64,000 bases of DNA from Evernia prunastri (Eukaryota > Ascomycota > Lecanoromycetes > Lecanorales > Parmeliaceae), in assembly GCA_003184365.1 (NCBI GenBank), contig NKYR01000119.1, positions 50,895 through 114,894 on the forward strand. The letters run 5' to 3'. Position numbers and translations under genes: made by a program. Each line of letters starts with the position of its first letter. Positions within the stretch are counted from its first letter, which is position 1. Shown here piece by piece: positions 49,865 to 61,511 of the stretch. The notes under the pieces were generated by a model. The model worked only from the letters and a program-made list of their open reading frames with translations. It was not told where the DNA came from and ran no database searches.

Positions 49865-51697
49865 TCAGCCTCGTCTCTCTATACATTGTGACCCAGAGTA
49901 GAAAGGCTGACGCGCTTCCGGTCTTGCGAATTGCGTCTTGCTTCTGTCCGACCTCAGATGCAGCCCCGACGGATTTGAATGAACTCTTCTTCCCTGAGGT
50001 GTTTGAGGCTCGAAGAAAGATGCTGCGTTCGCTTCGCACCTAGACTGCCTAAGGTGATTGTTCCGAAAAACCATAGTCTATTGGAAATGTCGTGGTGAAG
50101 AGCCGACAGTAGAATGCCCCCCTGCGACTCCGTTGTTCGTAGCAGAATCTCTGCCGCCGCGAAGTGGCTTTCTTCCGCGAGCTGTAGCGCGAGCTGGACG
50201 TCTCCCGCCATTCTGGAGTCCACCCTTCCCATGTAGTCCTCGGTTCGAGGTGCCTGAGACTCTGGGATGATACGCTGGCTCCGTTTTCGGCTCTTGCATT
50301 CGCTCTTGGACCGGCTGTTGTACTGCGATTTATTTATCGGGCTCTCCCGGCTTGACCAAGGGGTCGGACATGTCTGAGCTTATTCCAAAGGTAGGCGCTG
50401 CTAATGAAGGGGCTTGGTGGGTTTCGAAAAGAGGAGATGATGATACTTTAGGCGTACTCTCAGACTTGGCGCCGAAGACCGATATGGGTACTCTATTTGT
50501 CGTGCCAGGTCTCATTGGACGGCCGGGATAAGGGATGTCTTCATTACTGGGCGTCTTATCATCCTCTTCTTCTTCGTTGTTGTCTGCTTCGTTAGCTGGC
50601 TCATTCTCACATGAGACCACTTTCATGCTAAGCATAAGCAAATCATCGCTCTCTCGATGGTTCTCTTTTTGCTCGCTCTCGTCATCTTCATCAACTTCAT
50701 GAACTCTTGTATTGTCGTGGAGGCCACCGTCATCTGTGGCGTCCACAGGTATCGTAAAATACTGTGCGGCGTCGCTCATCAGACGGTTATACTCAGCAAA
50801 CACTCCATCGTGCGGGTTCAGGAATTTCCCAATTTTCTGCAAACGAGCGTAAAATTTCGTTCCCAGCTGAATGCACCGGGAGACGTCTGCGTTCAGGCCA
50901 GTTGCTTGTCCACGCAGTTGGTCGATCATCGTCACATATACTTTGAAAGAGGTCACGAGTTGTTCTATGTGTCCTTGTGCATCGAAAAGTTGTGCCCCAA
51001 GTGCTCTGTTTTCGTCTTCCGCATTGAGAAGTTGCGTGCGAATCCTCCCATTTTCATGTCGCGCATTGTACTCGTAGGTCTAAAGGCGTATATTTTCATC
51101 TTCCAGGTATTTACACCAAACTTCGAGTTTGGTAAGCTCCTCGCGTGTCTACTAATGTGCGGTTTATCCAATCCTCAGCAACTTCTCCTCCACCATCAGG
51201 TTCGCGTCCGCTACCTCAACATCCTCGTAGACACTTTATGAAATACCATCCATCTCCTCAGCCCGGACGCTATCGCCACCATTCTCTGGCCCAGGCATGA
51301 GGTTTGCGCTTTCAGCCCTCCCCTCTTGACAGTCTTCAAGCACACTTACTGTATCGACTGGGCCATGACTACTCGATGAAACTGGTGCTGTTGTGGTCCC
51401 ACACCAAGTATACCTTGTTGCTGATTTCTCTTGAATGACCTGAGCACGTAAGCCATAGCTAGACATGTGAACAAGACCAGGCTTCATACCTTCGCGTTGT
51501 CGTGAGGCTCTGGTTTTCCATTCCCGACATACATTTGCCGGCCACCCTTTTGCTGGTGGATAGGCTTGACCTGTGAGCCCAGGAAGAATTGAGCGATCAA
51601 TATAATGATTTCTAGGATGAAGTACATCATGACAGAGAAGATTCACTGTTTGGTCGGTTGTGTTTGTGGATTGTGGTTGAGGGTACCTGAAGTGCAA
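49865..51697 (-). pseudogene. Long coiled-coil/low-complexity reading frame with seven in-frame TAA/TAG codons
   Basis: One frame on the minus strand reads as protein for about 610 codons and is interrupted by TAA at 51238, TAA at 51166, TAG at 51154, TAG at 51151, TAG at 51082, TAA at 50332 and TAG at 50080 (first bases). It ends with TGA at 49867-49865. Every internal stop can be a former CAA or CAG. Between stops lie a cysteine-containing N-terminal part, a coiled coil (REELTKLEVWCKYLEDENIR, then HENGRIRTQLLNAEDENRAL), an acidic stretch (EADNNEEEEDD) and a Gly/Arg/Ser-rich tail. Splicing cannot remove all stops with consensus sites while keeping the frame. This is the picture of a gene silenced by RIP-type CpA-to-TpA change. 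The original function is unknown and the 5' end is not resolved. Confidence 0.55.
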
Positions 51698-53218
51698 AGT
51701 AAAAGAGTGGTAGAGAGAACGGATATGGAATATATGCCGATGCCTGCACTAGCACAACAACACCGCGAAAAAGAGTCAAGCTGACGAGATCTGGTTTCAT
51801 TTGCCACAAACGTGTCAAAAGCGATGACCAATGAATAGTTGAGCCCAGACTGTTGCCTTGGATGTGTTGAAGGACCTCAAACGGGTGGAGTTCCACTGTC
51901 GTTTTCTCCGGGAGGTGTCATCGATGAAGGGAATCATGTGCGCCATTTCGTTATGCTTCTACGTCTCAACACTGACCTTGGCACCACCACTGATAAGAAT
52001 TGAGGGTATCCTCCGGGAAAGAGGCAGTATGTACTCCATGTGCTTCAAGCAGGTACATTCAACTTACCACATTCCTTCGATCCAGATGTCATCTTAGTGT
52101 GGTCCGTAGTCCTCGGTCACCTCATAGACCAAAGACAATTCTTGTCGGGGTGGCGACACTTCTGATCTGCACTATAGGTTGTATATTTCATATATATTGG
52201 CTAGGGTATCCTTGTGAAAAGCGCGGTATCTGTATTTATTTAGTAGGCTCGGAGCTATATGAGATTCACACACATACTTCTAACACTATCCAATGAACAC
52301 AATACGGAAAGTGTCAATACATAACCACCGCATCTTTACATCTTTGCTGGCCTCTTCTTCGCACCGTTCACGCCACGTGCAACCTGGCCTGACCAGCAAT
52401 ATCAACTTTCGTGAACACACACACCCTCATTCAACGTTGGCCGCAGTCCTACTTTGCCGTTCATAAGTACAGCTTGCCGGGTGGTCACATTTTGGAGCTA
52501 TCCTATTGATAGACTGGATTTGTTTACGTATGATAAGGATGGCTGAGAGTGTACTAGACAAGACATGTGGATCCATCCCTGCAAAGCAATGCCTTAAGGA
52601 TACTCTCGGTGGAGGAGTTGATGGCTGTGGGCTACAAGGTGTCTATCTCGGTCAAGGCTGTGTTGAACTTGACGATGGTTGTAAATCCTAAAACACTTGA
52701 AGATGCTGGTTACCGTTAAGCAGTGACTTGAAAGGAGGCATCGTGAAATCGATCAACACGGGTTCGTGCTAGAGCATTCGCTTTGCCTTGAATTGCTTGC
52801 TCTGAAAATATATGCCGTACACTTCGGGACAATGGCTTCGTTGCAACCTTGCATATGTGACGACGCTTTTACGATAGGAGAATTTCGCACAGTTTGTTCA
52901 TTCATCCGTCCACGCGCATGTTGATATGCTAGGTGGACATATCCTTCAGATCTAATGCTTTTTGGTGGGACGGGTGAAGAGGCATTTAGCTAGCGGTATT
53001 AGACAGGGTCAGAGCATCCCCTCGAGCCATTCCACGCACTGCATCAGCAACATCGATTTGCACACAGAAACAAAGCTGAGCCTCATTCTTAATGCAAGAG
53101 CATACTGGACAGTAGCAGCTTATCAATGACAGCAACCGCACTATGAAGCGCTCTCATCCCTCTTTAAGACAAGAGCATGGTAGATGCCCAGTCCTGATCT
53201 GGTGGCCGTAACGATCGT
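51698..53218. other. Intergenic, no confident gene
   Basis: A frame of about 90 codons upstream of the broken gene (51896-51627, minus) could include its first exon, but it lacks an ATG. Nothing else protein-like is visible. Confidence 0.45.
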
Positions 53219-54779
53219 TCAGTAGCGGTCGTCGTCGTAGTTCTCACGCTCATCACGACCTTCATCAAAAGCATCCTCGATGTTGTCACGGCGTTCATCA
53301 AAAGCGCCTTCGATGTCTTGTGGGATATCTTCAACTTCTTGTACCTATATGGCAGTCATCAGTATGTGCTTGGCAGGTCATATTAACGATTTGAGAGCGC
53401 ACCTTGTCCCCAGTCCATCGAGCGGCGTCCTCCGGAAAGTCTTCAACTTCTTCCACCTAGAAGACAACCATCAGCAGATGCTTGGTATGTAGAGCGCACA
53501 AGTAGGAGCAGACCTTATTCCCAGCCCAGCGAGCGGCGTCATCCGGGATATCTTCAACTTCTTGTACCTACGAACAATCCGTCAGCAAGTGCTCGGTCGG
53601 TAGAGTGCACAAGGGGGATTTGACCTTATTTCCAGCCCACCGAGCAGTATCATCCACAAATCCATCATCTCTGTATTCGTCTCTACGGTATCCGTCGCCG
53701 CCGTATCCATCATCTCGTACAACAGTCGTTTCACTGTAGCCTCCGCCACCATAACGATCATCATCGACGATAGTCTGATTCTGAATGATAGTATCAGTGC
53801 CGCGACGATCGTCATAGCTGCTTTCGTTGACGATAGTTTCGTTTTCGACAAATGTATCGTTTCCACCGCGGTATCCACCACCGTAGCGATCATTGTCGTC
53901 GATGAATGTCTGATTCTCAATGATGGTATTTCCGCCGCCGCGGCCATACCCATCTCCACCGTATCCACGACGATCCTCATCTTGGTATTCGCGGCGGCCT
54001 TCGAAGTCATCTTCGAACTTATGCTTGTCTTTTTCCCAATGTTCCTCTATCATAGCATCAGCCGCGGTCCCTTGGGGGCGAGCTCTAAGACTGCAAGAGC
54101 CGCAGTATACATACCAACTTTGTGGCCTTCATGCATCAGCAAGGCTCCAGCAGCCAACCCGGCTACTGCTCCCCCAGCTCCATATGCCAAATTATGATTT
54201 TTTTGCTGTGGAGCCTGTGAGATCACTTCGGTCTGCTGATATGTAGAGCCCATCGGTCCCCGTCCAGCGGTATGTACCTCGGTGTACTGTGCGTGTGGAG
54301 GAGGTCCACGAGGAGGATCCCAGCTGCGTTCGCCGGTCCTTTGATTGACGAAAAACCAGCGGCGATCCGGGGCGTCCCATTCCGCTACCCAGCCAGGGGG
54401 AAGATTGTGATTAGGGTCGGACGGAGGGGGCCCATGGTGAGGCATGGAGGGACGGTTGAAGGTGCGTTCACCTGTGTGTTGATTGATGCTGGGTTGAAGT
54501 CAGCGTGTCCGATCGGATGGAGCTTTTAACTTTAGGATTGAATGAAACCTCAATGAAGACCTACTAGAAGTAACGATTATCTGGCGCGTCCCATTCTTGA
54601 ATCCAGCCAGGCGGAAGACCATCGTTTCCACCCTGCAGTAGACCAGGGGAGCGAGGAGGTTGATGAGGTGGGTAATAGCCTTGGCCTTGCGGCTGGCCTT
54701 GGTGAGGGGGAGCGGAACCCTGGGAGCCAGGTCTTTGCTGATGGCCAAATGCCTGAGCAGCTTGATTGAGGTAGTCCAT
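53219..54779 (-). CDS. Protein with two WW domains, Gly/Tyr-rich repeats and duplicated acidic exons
   Basis: Six exons on the minus strand: 54779-54565, 54488-54115, 54046-53625, 53567-53514, 53456-53403 and 53344-53219 (414 aa). WW1 is split by intron 1 (LPPGWIQEWDAPDNRYFYIN at 55-74, then QHTGERTFNRP). WW2 follows at 101-136 (LPPGWVAEWDAPDRRWFFVN). WW domains bind proline-rich peptides. Next come a glycine-rich hydrophobic segment (AYGAGGAVAGLAAGALL) and a Gly/Tyr/Asp-rich repeat region with IIENQTFIDD-type units. Exons 4 and 5 are 54 nt each, phase 0, and encode versions of one unit (VQEVEDIPDDAARWAGNK and VEEVEDFPEDAARWTGDK). Its ends recur in exons 3 and 6, so exon plus intron was duplicated in tandem. 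Probably a cytoplasmic adaptor. The precise role is unknown. Confidence 0.88.
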
Positions 54780-55158
54780 GTTGATGTTAAATGACAGATT
54801 GAGAAATGGAAAGGTGAGGAGAGAAAGAAGGAGGTGTGAAAGCGTGGTACTTATTACCTTGACGATTGATGGCGGAGTGAATGCTGACAAAGCAATAAGA
54901 CGGGTTCTCCGAGCCGCCCATAAGATAACTCCGACGCTATATTTAGCATGGTGGCACATTTTGACAGCGATTTCTTCGTTTCTTTCTTTACTTCTCTAAG
55001 TTATGTTCAGAAGGTTGAACTCGTACGCACTATGTAGTCAATGTCGAAAATTGCTGCAAGGCCGAGTTGGGTAATAAGTAGATTGCGACCAAAGTATTTT
55101 GCTACGACTACCTATAGAGTTATGGGGACGCCCCTCCGAGTAAGGGATTACACACACT

Positions 55159-55193
<35 letters not shown>

Positions 55194-58065
55194 TGCATCC
55201 AGAGCCATACATGATGGTCTAGCAGGAAAGTAGGCGCTTCGGATGGGAGAAGCTGACGCACTACTGAGCACTTGACGCATCGTCCTTTCTTCTGAAGCAA
55301 CTTATCCTATGGGGATTCGTACCCCTATGAGAACATCTTACATTGTGTCGACGGAGTGGTGATGAAACCCCTAAGGAGAAACGCCGAAAAGGAGGTGCTA
55401 TCCTCGTGAATCTGCACTTCGAGAATATGCGAGTTCCACTGAAGGTTCGATGGGGGCGCCCTCCAGGGAGTTTAGCCTGTCTCGCCTTCTTTTCCCAAAT
55501 TTTTACTCTAAAGTCCTGCAGGAATGTGTCGCTCACTACTTCACCGTTAACAGATGTCACTAAGAATACAAGCACGGTCGTATAAAGTGTAGTCTATTGC
55601 AGCTTCATTAGCTCTCGCATTTACCTTTTATATGTTCCCAGAGCCAGCTCCGACCTCTTGGCTAAGATCCTTGGGCCTTCCAGGGCTGTACAGATAACAG
55701 ACCGTATCCTTGGACACCCTCTAATGATCGCCAGCCCCCATGTTGCCGATTTGTTGCTCGATAATCATCGAACCAATCTCGGGCTTGCTGGGCCTCACTA
55801 AATGTTGCGCGACAGTCTTTTGGTCTTCTAAGTGGAACCTTTTCAAGGAATTATGTGCATTGATTATGCTAATGTTAGCAACGAGTGGTTAGATGCTCGG
55901 AGTCGAAGGGTTTGTCTGATCTGCATCGATAAAGGTTGCACGTATTATGTACGCATCTCGAAAACAGTCGTAGCCAAGGTCAAAGAAGGCTGGCTCGACG
56001 TTCAATCCGTACAAAACGCTTAGAGACAACCTCAGCATTTGCAGTATGCCGAGCGACGAGATTGGCAATACATAGATATAGCCAATTTCGAAATGCACGC
56101 GCCTCTTACAAATGAGGTCTTAGCAAAATGTACAGATAAGTATGACTAAGGTAATTGTCCAGGTGCCAACGGGACTCACTTATTGGATTCCATGGTATGC
56201 ATAGTCAGGATCGTCCCATTGATGCCTCGGAATCTGATAAGGGCGCTCTCCAATATCCCCTCCCTTGTCAGTGTACGAATTTCACTACTGCAGAAGCCGT
56301 GTCGAGGAATTGATAATTGGTACTTAATGAGGTGCGAGATAACTATATCTCATGTAGCAAGATCGATCAATTAGCATCTTTCCTCCTCAATCGTGATTTT
56401 TGCGTTGCAAAAAGGCTGCCCACTGCACCATCAAGGCTTCGCCTTCCTGATTCACCGCATCGACATCCTATTTTCCACACCCAGTCTCACGACGTGAAAA
56501 TCGGCACAAGATCGTCCCAATCCTACATAAAGTCCTTGGCAGCTCTTGCCGCTTCATCCCATCGCAGCCATAACATCTCAGTGCGAGGAAGGAAAGCAAG
56601 ATCTAAGCTATCAACCGCTACAATCCCGCTTTTCATACATTGTCAATGAAGCTCGCCTGTACCCATCGACTTATCTACGCCGTGGCGGCGTACGTCATCG
56701 CTGTCTTTTGCGAGGAGTGGCTTGATGGCATCACTGGGCCCCAGGTGCTCGCGATAGCCGTATACTTTGGATATAGGTATCGCGTAGGATAGGAGTCGGT
56801 CGGCATTTTCAGCACTGAAGGCAAGAGGAGAAACAATTTACCTTTACCGTTTCTTTGGGTCATTCTTAGGAGGGAGCAGAACCCGCTTGCGATTAGAGCA
56901 TGGGAGGATTTGCTGAATCCATAAGTACCTCTGCGGCTTTAACTCTCCATTCCCGCTTCATGCTGATGGGCTTCGCTAGGTGTCCACTCTCATTCAAGTT
57001 TCATGGACCTGGTACTGAGGCATCACCACGTTCTCATGCTTTGTTGCTAGGTATACGAACAATATGTCCTCTAGTTGGTGCTGCAGCGTGTGCTGCGGAT
57101 TTTGGTTCTTGGAATATCTACCATGGTGATTGCTACGACGTATTACTCCCTCGGTGATTCTAATCTAGAATAACGTATCACCGAAGGTCATGAAAGCTGC
57201 GCTTTGTTGGTAGATGGGGGAACTCTCAATAAGGTGAGTCTTGGTCTTCGACGCTTTGGCTGATAAAGCTTGCCATTCCTTCGACGGTTCTCACTTCATT
57301 GCCTTCACTACGCACCAGGAATGTGGCAAAGGATGACGGCAACATTGCAATTGTGAGTGACTGTAAGGGGATGATTGGAGTCATGCAGCCCCATCATTAT
57401 TCTGACTGATGTCATGTCTTTGGCTCAAACCAGAAGCCAAAATGATGTATGGGCTCTGAGGCAACAGAAATCGTTCCTGGAGCGTGCGATACTGCAGGCA
57501 GCGGTTACTGCTAAGATGGCCTTGGACTCGGCACATACAGTCGCTCATTTCTCCTTGTTGTCGAAGTCGATCAGAGGGGTAAGTTGCAGAGCTCATCCGG
57601 GACATGTTTTCCGCTCCGGCTAATTTGCACAGATAGCAATTTAGCCTGATTTCTCCGCAAAGCCTAAAGAGAGTTTCAACTTTCCCGAGTACATACCGTA
57701 GTTACGTAGAGGCTCCTGCCGTTTTGGGTTTCGTTGTGTATGGTTTTGCTACCCCGCACTTTCCCCCGAGACCAACCACTAAGAGTTCTTCCCCATACCT
57801 CGGGCCCTGCCATTCTTAATATTGTATAGCCGTTTAACCGTTGGAGCGTGTCCTAAGATGCAGATCGACGTGGGGCACAGACATGTAGCATGTGCCGTGG
57901 GCATTATTGGTTACAGGAAAGATATTTATCTTGCTAAGCCTATCTCTTCTCTTCTCTTCTCTTTTCCATTTCCCTCTCTCGATTTCTTCTAGGTATCTGG
58001 AGAACGCTCAGCACAGATTGTGAGTTCCTACCCTGCATTACACGGATCAATTGGTCTCTCCCGCC
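54780..58065. other. 3.3-kb interval without a confident gene
   Basis: A hexamer microsatellite is listed separately. A 48-codon frame at 56646-56792 (MKLACTHRLIYAVAAYVIAV onward) has a hydrophobic start but no other support. A pyrimidine tract of TCTTC units (about 57942-57966) lies in the promoter of the sugar transporter. The remaining frames are short and overlap on both strands. Confidence 0.45.
55151..55194 (+). repeat. CTCTCA hexamer microsatellite
   Basis: A CACTCT/ACTCTC unit is repeated about six times between CACACACTCT and CTCTGCATCC. It is a simple-sequence tract with no gene attached and a likely length polymorphism. Confidence 0.75.
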
Positions 58066-59948
58066 ATGCATATGCCAAAGATATACAATGTCTACTTCCT
58101 CGCCATCATCGCCACCGTTGGCGGTATGCTGTGAGTTTGTCCATGCTCCTCTTATCCGAATGAACGCGTTGGCTCACAAGCACCCAGCTTTGGTTTCGAC
58201 ATCTCCTCCATCTCCGCCATCATTGGAACAAAGCAATATGTAGAATACTTCAACAACCCATCCGGTACCACCCAGGGTGGCATCGGTGCCGCCCTCGCTG
58301 GTGGCTCAGTGATTGGTGCCATAATGGCAGGCCCGGTATCCAACCGTATCGGACGGCGGGATGCCATCGCCTTTGCCTGCTTTTGGTGGCTGCTTGGAAC
58401 CGCGATACAAGCGGGCTGCAACGGGGTTGGTATGCTGGTTGTTGGTCGGTTCATCAACGGTATCTGCGTTGGTATCACGTCTTCGCAGGTCCCGGTCTAC
58501 CTTGTCGAAATTACGAAAAAGGAAAGGAGAGGCTCTATTGTTGTCATCCAACAGTGGGCCATCGAATGGGGTATCTTTATCATGTATTTCGTCGGATATG
58601 GTATGCTGCTCATCACTTTATGCTGTGGCGGATTCTATAAAGATGCCTTCATAAAAGCCAAGTTAAAAGTTTTGGCCATAGGCTAACCCCACACTCCCAC
58701 TAGGCTGTTCTTTCATCGCCGGAACGGGCTCATTTAGGACTGCATGGGCCATCCAATTCATTCCGTGTGTCGTCCTTCTAGCAGGCCTCCCATTCCTGCC
58801 GCGGTCTCCGCGCTGGCTTGCAAAGGTTGGACGCGTTGATGAGGCCATCGAGATCCTTGCCCGCATTCAAGCTGGTGGGGATTTGAATGATCCGCTTGTG
58901 GTGGCCGAGTGGGAAGAAATCACCACGATCCTAGCGGCCGAGCGAGGTAAGAACCCACCAAATCCACTCCCTACGACATTCCTTTGCCGTCCCCTCTCAA
59001 CGCATCTCTGTTAAACCTCATCTCTTGGCTGTGGCCCCGGACTAATTCCTATTCTCAAATTGATTGCTAATCAAGCCTTTGTCTACAGCGGGTCAACAAG
59101 GCTGGCGCCGCTTCTTCCTCAATGGCATGTGGAAACGCACCTTTGCCGGAATGTCCGTGCAAGCCTGGCAACAGCTGTCTGGTGCAAACGTCATGACGTA
59201 CTACGTAGTGTACATTTTCGAAATGGCCGGTCTGACTGGAAACATCGGACTTGTTTCGTCTGGAATCCAGTACGCCATCTTCATCATCGGAACTGCCGCG
59301 ACCTTCTTCTTCATCGACGTGACAGGCCGCAGACCCCTGCTCATCTATGGGGCATTAGCCATGGGCATCTGTATGTTTGTCGTGGGCGGCGTACTGGGTT
59401 CGTACGGCACGCCGCTTCCGAACGGACTCGATGGGAACCTCAGCGTCAAAGTTCAAGTGAAGGGCCCACCCGCAAACACCGTCATCGCTTTCTGCTATCT
59501 ACTCGTGCTCACGTATTCAATCACCTTGGCGCCCATCGCCTGGGTGTATGCGGCGGAAGTGTGGTCGCTCGAAACGCGTGCCACGGGCATGGCGCTCGCC
59601 TCGATCGCGAACTGGCTCTTCAACTTCGCCATCGGTTTCTTCATCCCACCGGCCTTTGAGAACATTTCCTGGAAGCTCTTCATTATATTCGGGGTCCTCT
59701 GTGTCGGAGCCGCGATACAGGCGTACCTAACGTACCCCGAGACGGCGGGCAAGACAATTGAGGAGATCGAGATGCTGTTCAGCAAAGGAGCGATCAAGCC
59801 GTGGAAGACGAAGCCAGGGAACAGCCTGTTGGACTCGAAGATCGAAGAGGTCCGGGCGCAGAATAAGGGTATCGGGGATGTAGCGGGTGAGAAGTCGGGG
59901 GTTACGCAACAGGAGTATACGCAGGAGGTGCAGGCGAAGATTGCTTGA
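58066..59948 (+). CDS. MFS sugar transporter (sugar porter family)
   Basis: Four exons: 58066-58130, 58188-58600, 58704-58946 and 59089-59948 (526 aa). An in-frame ATG at 58072 is an alternative start. Signatures in order are GGMLFGFDISSIS in TM1, GRRDA between TM2 and TM3, PRSPRWLAK after TM6 (PESPR in most members), QAWQQLSGANVMTYY at TM7, VTGRRPLL between TM8 and TM9, and YPETAGKTIEE after TM12 (PETKG). It should import a hexose, disaccharide or related polyol by proton symport at the plasma membrane. The substrate cannot be read from the sequence. The C-terminal tail (residues 470-526) is cytosolic and charged. Confidence 0.93.
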
Positions 59949-61511
59949 AGGCTGGGTGTGCGGCAGGGGAACCACTTTGAGTAACGGCGAGAAATACAAA
60001 TGAAAGTGGTAGGACTGAGCGATACTTCAGGAGTTGTGGCCGGCGTCATAGTCTGATCTCGTGAAACCCAATCATATCTATAATTCTTAGCACACTCGAG
60101 GCGACCCTTATGTCAATCCATTTACAAGAACCGTAGAGCCTCCGTCTTATCGTCTGGTAGATCCTTAGAATTCAAGCGAAAGCCAAGAGGGTAGAGACAG
60201 CTAAGCGGGAGAGCAAGGGAGCTGGGGAGCCGCCAGATGATAGTGTCAAAATATGGCGTTGTTTATGAAGATAGAGCATAGAGATTCTAGTAAAGTGGTT
60301 CGTTCGAGACGGCGCAAGTGATTTGGCTGACCGCTCTGATCTAAAGAAGGGCTTTTTCTTTGTGAGCGTGAAGGAACTGAGGCAATCCATCACCATGCTG
60401 AGAGCGATCTACCCAGCTACCGCCACAGTATCGGTATACTCGTACAAATACCCGATCAAGGCATCTGAGCGGTTGTACAGCCAAGGAGTAGATTTGCATG
60501 AAACCAAATTGCTCAAGGATAGGATATTTCTTGCCGGCCCGTCGTGAATATGCCCACGGACTCTTGCTCCCCGAATAAAGAAGGCAGAACCGGCAGCCTA
60601 ACCTCGAATATACCGAGGAAACTGGCCGTGTACTCCAACCACAGCAGCGAAGACCGCCGCATACAGACCGCCAGCGCAGCCTTCACCCCCACCCGCCATC
60701 GAGCCCCCAGCCAGCTCTTTTTCGCCCAAGCCGGAAGCGTCCTGGAGACCACGTATACAGCGAGAACGATGAGCGAGCGAGCGAAAACCAACGTTCTGAC
60801 ATTGGGACTTCGAGCGGGTTTCAGGTGACTAGACCGTCGTGGCGATCTGAACTGGTTGTCCCCGTGGCGTGAGGACGAGCTTCTTTGCTACTCTCGAGGG
60901 CTGGAGCATTGAGATCACGCATGCATAGAAGGGTCGAGACGATCGAGCAAAATGCGTCTTCGAGGTCGGCCATCCTCAGCTGCTTCGGAGTTTGCCTTGG
61001 CACCTTCTCTCCTGGAGTTTGTAGTCTAGGACGAGGTTTGTGCTCTTGGTAGCAGGGGATATACATCGCCGTCATGGGGTTAGTGTCAGCGCATCTCTTT
61101 CACTAAGACATGTACGTGGAGCATCGAAGGAAGAGCTGTGTTATTGCGTCAAGAGAAGCGAGAATTTCAATGCCGAAAAGCTCCGTTCGGTGGCTTGTGG
61201 AGGCTTGAGGCGTCACTCGGTGCATGGGATCCGCCTTGGGACTTGATCTTTTTGGGGCAAACGGTTGTTACTGGCGGCGTTCATGGATCAGTCATGAAGA
61301 TCCAAGATGATGAACTTAGACTGGATCAAGGATCTGACCCAAGTACACGGGTACTGTAATGATTCTGTCTCATGGGGTATCAATCCGCCCCTACCGTGTG
61401 CCTATATATCCAACCTTTGGGCGTGTTGCACCTTGAGACACACGAACGCCTTGCTCGCATACCTGACGGAACCAGAACGCCGACCTTTCCTTCATGCGCC
61501 GCGCCGCAAAC
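59949..61511. other. Intergenic between convergent genes
   Basis: Both neighbouring genes end here. A hydrophobic frame on the minus strand (60791-60513) lacks an ATG at its start. I see no supported gene. Confidence 0.45.

Noticed and set aside
55261..55575. 104-codon minus-strand frame rich in Arg and Ser
   Set aside because: Composition and lack of motif suggest non-coding sequence, and frames on the opposite strand are equally long.
56646..56792. 48-codon frame with hydrophobic N-terminus
   Set aside because: It is too short to judge and has no splice continuation or homologous pattern.
60513..60791. Hydrophobic minus-strand frame of 92 codons
   Set aside because: It has no ATG at the start of the hydrophobic part and lies between convergent genes.
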